Origin: an uncultured Rhizobium sp.
Lineage (GTDB): Bacteria; Pseudomonadota; Alphaproteobacteria; Rhizobiales; Rhizobiaceae
Assembly: GCA_945952045.1 (NCBI GenBank)
Contig: CAMFHE010000023.1
Coordinates: 1 to 64,000 of the forward strand
DNA length: 64,000 bases
Reading direction: 5' to 3'
The position numbers and the translations under genes are program-made. Shown in pieces: positions 17,699 through 25,077 of this stretch (positions are counted from its first letter, which is position 1; the number at the start of each line of letters is the position of its first letter). The notes under the pieces are model-generated. The model worked only from the letters and a program-made list of their open reading frames with translations. It did not search any database and was not told the origin of the DNA.

Positions 17699-18364
17699 TC
17701 AGTAACGGAACATGCGCGCCGCAAACAGGCGGGCGGCCAGCGTGACGATCTTGGCGATGACGTAATAGATGATCGCCGCGAGCGCGAAGAATTCGAAGGT
17801 GCGGAAGGACACCGCGTTCAGCGCCTGCGTTACGCCGGCGAGATCGGTGTTCATGCCGACGGTGACGCCGAGCGAGGTCATCAGGATCGCCCAGACCATC
17901 TGGTTGGTGGCGGGCAGGAAGGCGATGCGCAGCATCTGCGGCATGACGACGTAGCGGAAGGCCTGCATCGGGTTCATGCCGAGCGAACGCGCCGCGCGCG
18001 TCTGCGTATCCGGGATCGCTTTCAGCGCGCCACGGAAGTTTTCAGCAAGATAACCGGCATTGTTGAAGGCGATACCGACCAGCAGCGACGTGAACGGGCT
18101 GAGGTGGATGCCGAAACTGCCAAGGCCGAAATGGGCCATGTAAATCTGGAACAGGGCCGGCGTGTTGCGCGCGATTTCGACCCAGACCGTGGCGAAGCCG
18201 CCAAGGATACGATTGCCGGAGAGCCGGAACAGCGTCAGCGCGATGGCGAGCGCCATGCCGATAACCATCGACAGGATCGCGATCTGCAGCGTGACGAGCG
18301 CGCCGTCCAGCATTTGTGGCAAGGCCTTGAAGGCCTGATTCCAGTGAAAACTGTAATTGAACAT
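17699..18364 (-). CDS. Polar amino acid ABC transporter permease 1
   Basis: Inner-membrane subunit of 221 residues, similar in design to its neighbour: LPQMLDGALVTLQIAILSMVIGM, EIARNTPALFQIYM (R-N-T-P motif), AENFRGALKAIPDTQTRAARSLGMNPMQAF (EAA loop) and VVMPQMLRIAFLPATNQ. An upstream in-frame ATG would add 21 residues lying within the hairpin downstream of the binding-protein gene, so the ATG at 18364 is preferred. It follows the binding-protein gene with a strong hairpin in between, which should let less transporter than binding protein be made. Confidence 0.93.
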   Translation of the reverse strand: MFNYSFHWNQAFKALPQMLDGALVTLQIAILSMVIGMALAIALTLFRLSGNRILGGFATVWVEIARNTPALFQIYMAHFGLGSFGIHLSPFTSLLVGIAFNNAGYLAENFRGALKAIPDTQTRAARSLGMNPMQAFRYVVMPQMLRIAFLPATNQMVWAILMTSLGVTVGMNTDLAGVTQALNAVSFRTFEFFALAAIIYYVIAKIVTLAARLFAARMFRY

Positions 18365-18392
18365 GTGCCGTCTCACCTCTCGAAAAGGAGTA

Positions 18393-18420
18393 ACGGCGCG
18401 GAGCAGGGGCTCCGCGCCGT
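18393..18420 (-). other. Strong hairpin between binding-protein and permease genes
   Basis: ACGGCGCGGAGC (18393-18404) and GCTCCGCGCCGT (18409-18420) form a 12-bp perfect stem with a 4-base loop. It starts 15 bases past the binding-protein stop and ends 28 bases before the permease start. It has no T run, so it most likely protects the binding-protein message from 3' decay and attenuates downstream expression. Confidence 0.8.
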
Positions 18421-18435
18421 CAAGCAACGGTCAGA

Positions 18436-19245
18436 TCAGCGATAGACGCCGGGGACCGATAGGTCGGGAGCAGCGCCGCCAACCCACTTTTCGTAGAGTT
18501 CCTTGTAACGACCCGTACGGACCTGCTGATTGACGAACAGGTTCAGGTAGTTGATGAAGCCGTACTCTTCGCGATTGGTGAAGAGGGCGACGTAGTCGAT
18601 GTCGTAAGGAGCCTTGCCGACGACCGAGATGCCGGCAAACTTGCCGCTCTTGACGTTGGACTGGGCAACCGTCGAGGTCGAAACCGTGGCGTCGATCTGG
18701 CCCTGGCTCAGCGCCAGGAAGACGTCTGCCTGGGTCTGATACGGACGGAACTCGCCCGAGCCCCATGCCTTGACCGACTTTTCGAGCGCGATGGCTTCGA
18801 ACGTGCCGGCGGTGGCGCCGACGGTCTTGCCCTTCATGTCTTCGAAGGACTTGACGCCCGACTTGTCGTTGGCGGTGACGGCCATTTCGAAGGCGAAGTA
18901 GGGAATGGTCATGCCGACGGTCTTGGCACGCTCCAGCGTGTCCGAGGTCGAGGCGACGCCGACATCGACGCGGCCGGACATCAGGGCCGGGATACGTTCC
19001 GGGAAGGGCGTTTCAACGATTTCGGCAGTGACGCCGAGCGCCTTGGCCAGATCGTTGCAGTAATCGACGTCGAAGCCGATCGGGTTGTTGTTCTCGTCGC
19101 GCGAGCCCATCGGCGGGAAGTCCAGCACGACGGCGCAACGCAGCGTGCCGGAGGCGATCACGTCGTCGAGCTTGTCGGCGAAGGCCGGGGTGGTGAGGGC
19201 GGTCGCGGCGGCGAGACCGAGGGCGAAGACTGCAGATTTCATCAT
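18436..19245 (-). CDS. Polar amino acid ABC transporter periplasmic binding protein
   Basis: A 269-residue class II (HisJ/GlnH-type) receptor. The signal peptide runs to about residue 23 (hydrophobic ALGLAAATALTTPAFADK). The mature part has GTLRCAVVLDFPPMGSRDENNNPIGF-type strand order, DYCNDLAKALGV, RVDVGVASTSDTLERAKTV and GKTVGATAGTFEAIALEK, the usual ligand-site segments with the conserved Arg in the RVDVG-to-RAK stretch. It is first in a six-gene operon (binding protein, two permeases, ATPase, FAD dehydrogenase, aconitase X), so its ligand is probably a hydroxyproline isomer. Confidence 0.94.
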   Translation of the reverse strand: MMKSAVFALGLAAATALTTPAFADKLDDVIASGTLRCAVVLDFPPMGSRDENNNPIGFDVDYCNDLAKALGVTAEIVETPFPERIPALMSGRVDVGVASTSDTLERAKTVGMTIPYFAFEMAVTANDKSGVKSFEDMKGKTVGATAGTFEAIALEKSVKAWGSGEFRPYQTQADVFLALSQGQIDATVSTSTVAQSNVKSGKFAGISVVGKAPYDIDYVALFTNREEYGFINYLNLFVNQQVRTGRYKELYEKWVGGAAPDLSVPGVYR

Positions 19246-19372
19246 TTCTCTCTCCCTTGTTGGCGTTGAAGATCACGCCCTTGAGGCTATTCCACGAAGG
19301 GCAGTAGAAATCAATCACTAAATACAAGAAATATACAAAACGTATTCATCTAGGCCTAAGGTCTAGTGGAAA

Positions 19373-19402
19373 AGGCGCCCTTGCGTTTATTCGGGCGCCT
19401 TC
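19373..19402 (-). terminator. Terminator of the aldehyde dehydrogenase gene
   Basis: AAGGCGCCC (19373-19381), 12-base loop, GGGCGCCTT (19394-19402). Read on the minus strand it ends in CCTTTTCC and lies 19 bases past the stop of the dehydrogenase. Confidence 0.75.
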
Positions 19403-19421
19403 TCCTCGCGCTCAGGTTACA

Positions 19422-20939
19422 TTAGCCGAAAAAATCTTCCGGCAGCAGGCCTTCAGGCATGTTTTGATAGGAAACCGGGCGCAGGAAGCGGCGGATCGAC
19501 ATGGTGCCGACGCTGGTGGCGCCGAAATTGGTCGAGGCCGGATACGGGCCGCCGTGAACCATGGAATCGACCACTTCGACGCCGGTCGGGAAGCCATTGA
19601 CCAGCACGCGGCCGGCCTTGCGTTCCAGAACCGGGCGCAGCTTGCGCGCCGCGTCGAGATCGCCGGCATCCATATGGATGGTGGTGGTCAACTGGCCCTC
19701 GAAGCTGCGGGCGAGCGTTTCCATCTCGTCGACCGAGCCGACGCGCACGACGAGGCCGAGCGGGCCGAACACTTCTTCCGACAGCGCATGGTCACCCATG
19801 AATTGTTCGCCGGTCGTTTCGAACAGGTTCGGAGAGGCCTGACGATCCTTGGACTCGGTCACCAGCACCGGCTTGACGGCGTTGCGGCTTTCGAAACGCT
19901 CCTGACCGTCACGATAGGCTTTGGCGATGCCGTCGGTGAGCATGGTCTGCGGGGCGACCTTGCCGAGCGCTTCGGTGGCTGAGGTGACGAAGCGGTCGGC
20001 ATCGCCGCCTTCGATTACCACGGCGATGCCGGGATTGGTGCAGAACTGGCCGGCGCCCATCGTCAGCGAACCGGCCCAGCCCTGGCCAAGCGTTTCGGCG
20101 CGGGCCTTCAGCGCTTCCGGCATCAGGAACATCGGGTTGACCGAGCCGAGTTCGCCGAAGAAGGGGATCGGCTCGGGACGCGCGGCGCAGAGGTTGAACA
20201 GCGCGCGGCCACCGGCCAGCGAACCGGTGAAACCGACGGCCTTGATCAGCGGATGCTGGACGAGCGCTTCGCCGACCTGGCGATTGCCGCCCTGGATCAG
20301 CGAGAAGACGCCCGGATGCATGCCGGTCTTCTTGATGGCGGCATCGATTGCCTGGGCGACGATCTCGCCCGTGCCGGGATGGGCCGAGTGACCCTTGACG
20401 ACGACCGGGCAACCGGCGGCCAGCGCGGCGGCGGTGTCGCCACCGGCAGTGGAGAAGGCGAGCGGGAAGTTGGAGGCGCCGAAGACGGCGACCGGGCCGA
20501 TCGGGCGCTGGATCAGGCGGATTTCCGGGCGCGGCGCCGGCTGACGATCCGGAAGCGCGGCGTCGAAGCGGCGGTCGAGGAACTCGCCCTTCTCGATGTG
20601 GTCGGCAAACAGGCGCAGCTGGCCGGTGGTGCGGCCGCGCTCGCCCTGCAGGCGGGCAACCGGCAGGCCGGTTTCCTGGGTGCCGATCTCGGTGATCTCC
20701 TCGGCGCGGGCCTCGATCTCGTCGGCAATGGCGCGCAGGAAGGCGGCGCGGTCGGCGCGGGAAGCATAGCCATAAACCCAGAAGGCTTCTTCGGCGGCCT
20801 CGCAGGCCTTGTTGACCAGATCGACGCTGCCGGTGGCGAATTCATGCACCGGGCCATGCGCCGGCTGCGACGGGAAAACTCCCGCCCCGTCGAGCCATTG
20901 ACCGGCAATGAAATGTTTTCCCTTGGGGGTGAAGGCCAT
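19422..20939 (-). CDS. NADP-dependent aldehyde dehydrogenase (2,5-dioxopentanoate type)
   Basis: A 505-residue aldehyde dehydrogenase of the ketoglutarate-semialdehyde group. The catalytic Glu is in FFGELGSVNP and the catalytic Cys in GAGQFCTNPG; cofactor segments FGASNFPLAFSTAGGDTAAALAAG and VVKGHSAHPGT fit the NADP-using subfamily; the C-terminus DSMVHGGPYPAST is diagnostic of it. It would oxidise 2,5-dioxopentanoate (from the DHDPS-like deaminase) to 2-oxoglutarate, the last step of 4-hydroxyproline breakdown. The long upstream extension is rejected because AAGGA precedes the ATG at 20939. It is divergent from the Ldh-type gene. Confidence 0.93.
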   Translation of the reverse strand: MAFTPKGKHFIAGQWLDGAGVFPSQPAHGPVHEFATGSVDLVNKACEAAEEAFWVYGYASRADRAAFLRAIADEIEARAEEITEIGTQETGLPVARLQGERGRTTGQLRLFADHIEKGEFLDRRFDAALPDRQPAPRPEIRLIQRPIGPVAVFGASNFPLAFSTAGGDTAAALAAGCPVVVKGHSAHPGTGEIVAQAIDAAIKKTGMHPGVFSLIQGGNRQVGEALVQHPLIKAVGFTGSLAGGRALFNLCAARPEPIPFFGELGSVNPMFLMPEALKARAETLGQGWAGSLTMGAGQFCTNPGIAVVIEGGDADRFVTSATEALGKVAPQTMLTDGIAKAYRDGQERFESRNAVKPVLVTESKDRQASPNLFETTGEQFMGDHALSEEVFGPLGLVVRVGSVDEMETLARSFEGQLTTTIHMDAGDLDAARKLRPVLERKAGRVLVNGFPTGVEVVDSMVHGGPYPASTNFGATSVGTMSIRRFLRPVSYQNMPEGLLPEDFFG

Positions 20940-21012
20940 TGGACGTTCCTTTCTCAAGAAGCGTGATATGTCGTGGCAAAAGCGATGCGGGCGAATTGCC
21001 CTTGTCGAATAT

Positions 21013-21033
21013 TTGTATACACTATGTATGCAG
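21013..21033. promoter_or_regulatory. Candidate GntR operator in the divergent promoter
   Basis: TTGTATACA (21013-21021), spacer CTA, TGTATGCAG (21025-21033): 7 of 9 arm positions are complementary. It lies midway between the divergent aldehyde dehydrogenase and Ldh-type genes. FCD-type GntR proteins often bind TTGTNNACAA-like dyads, so the regulator at 25078-25773 is a plausible binder, although its two other candidate sites read TTGTCGACAA. Confidence 0.5.
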
Positions 21034-21082
21034 AACATCAACCGCCTACCATGCCGGTCGGCTCCAGCAGGAGAGACAGAAG

Positions 21083-22123
21083 ATGCCTGAAACCACTATT
21101 CTGACCGTGGCCGCTTTGGAAGAGCGTGTCGCAGCCATCTTTCGAAAGGGAGGGCTCAACGACGTCCAGGCAAGCGCGCTTGCCCGGGTCATCGTGGCCG
21201 GCGAACGCGACGCCTGCAAGTCACACGGCGTCTACCGCATCGAAGGCGCGCTGCGCACCGTCAAGGCCGGCAAGGTGAAGCCGGACGCCCTTCCGGAACT
21301 CGTCCTGAACGAAGGTTCGGCCATCGTCAAGGTCGACGCCAAGGGCGGTTTTGCCAATCCGGCCTTCGAACTCGGCGTTCCGGCATTGGCCGAGCGTGCC
21401 CGCACGCTTGGTCTTGCGGCTTTGGTCATCAACGATTGCACGCATTTTTCGGCGCTGTGGCCCGAGGTCGAGGCGATCACGGAGCAGGGGCTCGCCGCCC
21501 TCGTCATGTGCCCGAGCTATGCCACGGTTGCGCCGACCGGCGGCAACAAGCCGCTGCTCGGCACCAATCCTTTCGCCTTTGGCTGGCCGCGCAAGACGGG
21601 TTCGCCTTATGTCTTCGACTTTGCGACCTCGGTCGCCGCCCGCGGCGAAATAGAATTGCACCGCCGCGCCGGCAAGAAGTTGCCCGAGGGCTGGGCGATC
21701 GATGCCGACGGCAACCCGACCACCGATCCGGAAGCGGCGCTCGCCGGCGCCATGCTGCCCTTCGGCGGCCATAAGGGGTCTGCGATCGGCACGATGATCG
21801 AACTGCTGGCCGCCATCATGATCGGTGACCTGACGAGCCCGGAAGTGCTGGATTATCTCGGTACGACGACGCTGTCGCCTTTCCATGGCGAACTCATTCT
21901 CGCCTTCTCGCCGGAAGCCTTCTCCAAGGGACGCCCCGGCGACCCCTTCGCGCGCGCAGAAATACTGTTCGAGACCATCGTCGGCCAGGGCGCACGCCTT
22001 CCGTCGCAGCGCCGCTTCGCCGCCCGCGCCAAGTCGAAGACCGAGGGCATCGCCCTGACCGCCGCCGAGATCGAGCAACTCGACCGTCTGCTGGACCAGG
22101 GCCTCGACGCCATCACGCTTTGA
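21083..22123 (+). CDS. Ldh/malate dehydrogenase-2 family reductase (candidate pyrroline-2-carboxylate reductase)
   Basis: A 346-residue NAD(P)H-dependent enzyme of the sulfolactate/ureidoglycolate/DpkA superfamily. Seen: DACKSHGVYRIEG (catalytic His within the SHG motif), INDCTHFSALWPEVEAI, PTGGNKPLLGTNPFAFGWP (cofactor loop), DFATSVAARGEIELHRRAGKKLPEGWA and MLPFGGHKGSAIGTMIELLA. In the hydroxyproline context it would reduce pyrroline-2-carboxylate to L-proline, completing the cis-3-hydroxyproline route begun by aconitase X. CAGGAG precedes the ATG at 21083, so the longer frame starting at 20939 is not used. Confidence 0.88.
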   Translation: MPETTILTVAALEERVAAIFRKGGLNDVQASALARVIVAGERDACKSHGVYRIEGALRTVKAGKVKPDALPELVLNEGSAIVKVDAKGGFANPAFELGVPALAERARTLGLAALVINDCTHFSALWPEVEAITEQGLAALVMCPSYATVAPTGGNKPLLGTNPFAFGWPRKTGSPYVFDFATSVAARGEIELHRRAGKKLPEGWAIDADGNPTTDPEAALAGAMLPFGGHKGSAIGTMIELLAAIMIGDLTSPEVLDYLGTTTLSPFHGELILAFSPEAFSKGRPGDPFARAEILFETIVGQGARLPSQRRFAARAKSKTEGIALTAAEIEQLDRLLDQGLDAITL

Positions 22124-22130
22124 TTGTCAT

Positions 22131-22157
22131 GCGACGCGCGGTCTCGCCGCGCGTCGC
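22131..22157. terminator. Bidirectional hairpin between convergent genes
   Basis: GCGACGCGCGG (22131-22141), loop TCTCG, CCGCGCGTCGC (22147-22157): an 11-bp perfect GC stem filling the 36-bp gap between the Ldh-type gene and the convergent barrel gene. No T run is visible. Confidence 0.65.
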
Positions 22158-22159
22158 CG

Positions 22160-23341
22160 TCAAAACGCACCGGTGATCCGCGTCGTCAGAACGCTGGTGG
22201 CGAAATCGGCAGCCGGATCGCGCTCGCGACGCAGAAGGCGGCTGAAATCGACGACGAAAGCGTGGCGCTCGTTGATCCCGACACTCACCGACGCAGACAG
22301 GGAATGGGTGCGGGTGCGATAGTCGTAATAGAGCCAGTCGCTGTCATCCTGCTGATATCCGACCCCGATCTTCAGGCGATCCGTCAGCGCCTTTTCCACA
22401 GAAAAGCCGAGGCTGCGGACGTCCTCACCCACCGGATCGTCGATGTCGACCAAGCGGATATCCTGCGCCAGTTTCGCGCTCAGCGTCAGCCCCTCCAGCG
22501 GTTGCCAGGCGATTTGTCCTTTCAGATAGGGGCGGAAGCGGCGCACGCTGTCGCCCAGATAAGGGCTCTCGACATGGGTAAGGCCAATCTCGGCCAGCAG
22601 GGTGACGCTGTCTGCGAATTTCTTTCCATAGGCGACGGAGCCGCGCAGCGCCCGCGCAGGGAACGCCTCCAGGGTCTCCCGGTCCGCAACCGGCACATCG
22701 TTGTCGCGATATTGCAGGGTGAGGCCGGCCTCGCCGCCGAGAAGCGGGCGGATATGGCCACCTGTCAGGTCGAGCAACGTATTGTCGGCATCGAGCCGCG
22801 TCGGCGTCAGGCCGGGAAGGGTGAAATGCGCCTTGCCGTGGCGCAGGCCTGCGAGGCTTCCCGTGAGGTAGCTGCAGCCGCCATTGTGATCGACGCTGAT
22901 GCTGGCGCTGGCATTGGCGGCAAGATCGGTCTTGCTGTAGCCGATCAACGCGTCCGACAGGGCAAGAAACAGATCGCCGTCACGCTGGCCCTCGACGCCG
23001 GCCTTGAGCGTCAGTTTGGCCGCCGGCGACAGATCGATGGCATAGGCGATTTCGCCGCCGACGCTTTTGCGGTCGGCAAAGCGATAGGCGCCAACCCGAC
23101 GCGCGCCGGCCGCGAGCCGATAGGTCAGATGCGAGCTTTCAAGATCAAGGCTGCCGCGCAAGCCGAGCCTCGTTTCGCTGTAGGCCGCCGCAAGGGTCGT
23201 CGTATCCTGAAAAATGTTCGAGCTTCGACCGATGCCGGCACTGTAATCTATGGTTGAATCGGCAGAAGCCGGATTGCAGCTGCCAGCGGCTAAAAGCGCC
23301 CAGATGGCCCCTCCAAGATAACGCATCGCAATTCGTCCCAT
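22160..23341 (-). CDS. Predicted outer-membrane beta-barrel protein
   Basis: I do not recognise a named family. About 393 residues: a signal peptide (WALLAAGSCNPASADS, cleavage near residue 27), then a regular alternation of amphipathic strands separated by short turns (TRLGLRGSLDLESSHLTYRLAAG, AKLTLKAGVEGQRDG, AGLTLQYRDNDV), ending in SVLTTRITGAF with a C-terminal Phe, the hallmark of barrels assembled by BamA. It resembles BBP2/OMP_b-brl-type proteins of rhizobia. The start is uncertain: ATG at 23341 or 23326, or TTG at 23350. It is divergent from a small secreted protein and has no functional link to the surrounding catabolic genes that I can see. Confidence 0.75.
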   Translation of the reverse strand: MGRIAMRYLGGAIWALLAAGSCNPASADSTIDYSAGIGRSSNIFQDTTTLAAAYSETRLGLRGSLDLESSHLTYRLAAGARRVGAYRFADRKSVGGEIAYAIDLSPAAKLTLKAGVEGQRDGDLFLALSDALIGYSKTDLAANASASISVDHNGGCSYLTGSLAGLRHGKAHFTLPGLTPTRLDADNTLLDLTGGHIRPLLGGEAGLTLQYRDNDVPVADRETLEAFPARALRGSVAYGKKFADSVTLLAEIGLTHVESPYLGDSVRRFRPYLKGQIAWQPLEGLTLSAKLAQDIRLVDIDDPVGEDVRSLGFSVEKALTDRLKIGVGYQQDDSDWLYYDYRTRTHSLSASVSVGINERHAFVVDFSRLLRRERDPAADFATSVLTTRITGAF

Positions 23342-23462
23342 TGCTTCCAACCAAGGACAATCATGGGCTTGCCTGGTTAATTTTCTTCTTATGGTTGAAA
23401 ATAGAGAATTTTTCGCTGAAATTCTATTTCTGGATGCGGATGCCTACGCGATCGGTAAATTT

Positions 23463-23493
23463 TTAACTGTTATGGTTAACTGTTTGCTATAAT
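23463..23493 (+). promoter_or_regulatory. Promoter region with tandem TTAACTGTT repeats
   Basis: TTAACTGTT occurs at 23463-23471 and again at 23476-23484, 13 bp apart, followed directly by TATAAT at 23488-23493, a good -10 box. The whole 23360-23500 region is much richer in A+T than its surroundings. The repeats overlap the -35 position, so they look like a regulator site for the small secreted-protein gene at 23576. Confidence 0.55.
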
Positions 23494-23575
23494 AGGGTAT
23501 TCCGGTTGCAGAAATGGTACGATCCATTACTCCTGATTGTGCGCAATGAAGCGCTCAACCAAAAGGAGAGAGATC

Positions 23576-23860
23576 ATGATCAAGACCAAAGCTATCTGCA
23601 TTGCTGCCCTCGTTGCCTTTGCCGGCGCCGGCCATGCGTTCGCCGGCGGCCTGCTTGGAATCGGTGGCCAGAACGGCAACATCGTCGTCTCCCCCAGCGT
23701 CAGTCTCGGCAATATCCTGAGCGGCAACGACCGCAACAACGTTCTCAATGGCGTCCTGAGCGGCAATCTCAACGGCACGCTGAACAATGTTCTCGGCAAC
23801 GGTATTCTCAACACCAATGGCGGCGACGATTGCAACTGCAAGAAGTCCAAGCGCCACTGA
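23576..23860 (+). CDS. Small secreted Asn/Gly/Leu-rich repeat protein
   Basis: No family recognised. 94 residues with a clear signal peptide (MIKTKA, hydrophobic core, GHAFAGG cleavage near residue 22). The mature part is built from short repeats of the form N-x-L-x-G-N/D: NILSGNDRN, NVLNGVLSGN, LNGTLNN, VLGNGILN, then an acidic and cysteine pair and a basic tail (GGDDCNCKKSKRH). Such repeats could make a small beta-solenoid or an assembly-prone surface peptide. AGGAGAG before the ATG is strong and the upstream AT-rich promoter looks regulated. A bidirectional terminator follows. Confidence 0.75.
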   Translation: MIKTKAICIAALVAFAGAGHAFAGGLLGIGGQNGNIVVSPSVSLGNILSGNDRNNVLNGVLSGNLNGTLNNVLGNGILNTNGGDDCNCKKSKRH

Positions 23861-23938
23861 GTCCTTGCCTCCCGCGGATCCGGGGGCGTCTGCTTCCGGA
23901 TCTCCCTCCCGGTCCCTCCACCGGGCTGCCGGCAAGCA

Positions 23939-23968
23939 AAAAGGCCCTTCCGCAGGGAAGGGCCTTTT
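23939..23968. terminator. Bidirectional terminator
   Basis: AAAAGGCCCTTCC (23939-23951), loop GCAG, GGGAAGGGCCTTTT arm (23956-23968): a 13-bp perfect stem flanked by A and T runs, so it can stop transcription from both the secreted-protein gene and the convergent deaminase gene. Confidence 0.92.
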
Positions 23969-23992
23969 CTGTGGTTTTCGATGTGCGGGAGA

Positions 23993-24955
23993 TCAGGCCT
24001 TGCAAGCCTGAACGGCGCCCGGCAGCTTGCTCCACTGCTCGTACCAGGTATCGAACAGCTTGAGCTGGGCTTCGACATAGCCGCGCTGGCTGTCGGTAAG
24101 CGCGTCGGTTTCGTTGAAGTGCAGCGTGTATTCCTTGTCGCCCTTCAGCACCATCATGTGTTTGAAGAACAGGACCAGATCCGGACCTTCGTCGAACGAG
24201 GAGAGGACGGCGAGCGCCGATTCCAGCTCCAGCGCACGTGCGCGGGCATCCGGGTCGCCCTTGGCGGCAGCCTTGGCGAGGTTGCACATGTGGATGACTT
24301 CCTTCGGCAGCACGCAGCCGATGCCGGTGATCGCGCCGACGGCGCCGCAATCGACGAAGCCGGTGAAGACGCAGGTATCGACGCCGATCATCAGCGTGAC
24401 GTCATCGTCGCGGCTGGTGATGTTCTCGGCGGCATAACGCATGTCGGCAGCGCCGCCGAATTCCTTGAAGCCGACGAGGTTCGGATGCTCGGCGCGCAGC
24501 GCGAAGAACAGGTCGGCGCGGGTGGCGAAGCCGTAATAGGGGCTGTTGTAGATGACGGCCGGAATGTTGGGAGCAGCCGACAGGATCGCCTTGAAGTGGT
24601 TCTTCTGGGCAGCGACGACCGAGCCGCGCGACAGGACGCGCGGGATGACCATCAAGCCCTGTGCGCCGACCTTGGCGGCATGCGCTGCATGGGCAACGGC
24701 CGAAGCGGTGTTGACGGCGCCGGTGCCGACGATGACCGGAACGCCGGCCTTGACCAGGCGCTCGACGCCTTCCATGCGCTGCTCGTCCGTCAGCAGCGGC
24801 CAGTCACCCATCGAACCGCAATACACGACGGCCGACATGCCCTTCTCGATCAGTTCCTTGCCCTTGCGTACCAGCGCGTCGAAATCAGGGGTGCGGTCTG
24901 CCTTGCAGGGGGTCATCAGGGCGGGAATAACGCCGGAGAAAATCTGGGCCTTCAT
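23993..24955 (-). CDS. DHDPS/NAL family lyase (candidate pyrroline-4-hydroxy-2-carboxylate deaminase)
   Basis: A 320-residue class I aldolase-fold protein. The Schiff-base Lys lies in LVGFKEFGG, the catalytic Tyr in VIYNSPYYG, and the substrate loop in VYCGSMGDWPLLTDEQR. In hydroxyproline catabolism this family removes ammonia and water from pyrroline-4-hydroxy-2-carboxylate to give 2,5-dioxopentanoate. Its neighbours (FAD dehydrogenase, semialdehyde dehydrogenase, GntR regulator) support this over lysine synthesis or sialate breakdown. GAGGAG precedes the ATG by six bases. A 24-bp palindrome lies about 90-115 bp upstream, between it and the regulator gene. Confidence 0.87.
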   Translation of the reverse strand: MKAQIFSGVIPALMTPCKADRTPDFDALVRKGKELIEKGMSAVVYCGSMGDWPLLTDEQRMEGVERLVKAGVPVIVGTGAVNTASAVAHAAHAAKVGAQGLMVIPRVLSRGSVVAAQKNHFKAILSAAPNIPAVIYNSPYYGFATRADLFFALRAEHPNLVGFKEFGGAADMRYAAENITSRDDDVTLMIGVDTCVFTGFVDCGAVGAITGIGCVLPKEVIHMCNLAKAAAKGDPDARARALELESALAVLSSFDEGPDLVLFFKHMMVLKGDKEYTLHFNETDALTDSQRGYVEAQLKLFDTWYEQWSKLPGAVQACKA

Positions 24956-25045
24956 GTCAAGCTCCTCAATTGATGTGCGGATGGCGCGGTCGCGTTGCGG
25001 GAACAGCCGCCGACCCGTGCCGTTGCCGATTATAATACACGACGG

Positions 25046-25069
25046 ATTTTTCTTGTCGACAAGAAAAAT
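25046..25069. promoter_or_regulatory. 24-bp perfect palindrome, candidate GntR operator
   Basis: Every base from 25046 to 25057 is complementary to its partner in 25058-25069; the centre reads CTTGTCGACAAG and the flanks are A/T runs. It lies between the GntR gene and the deaminase gene on the minus strand. The AT-rich flanks and lack of a GC stem argue for a protein-binding site rather than a terminator. TTGTCGACAA recurs at 25794-25803 upstream of the GntR start. Confidence 0.78.
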
Positions 25070-25077
25070 ACAAAACT

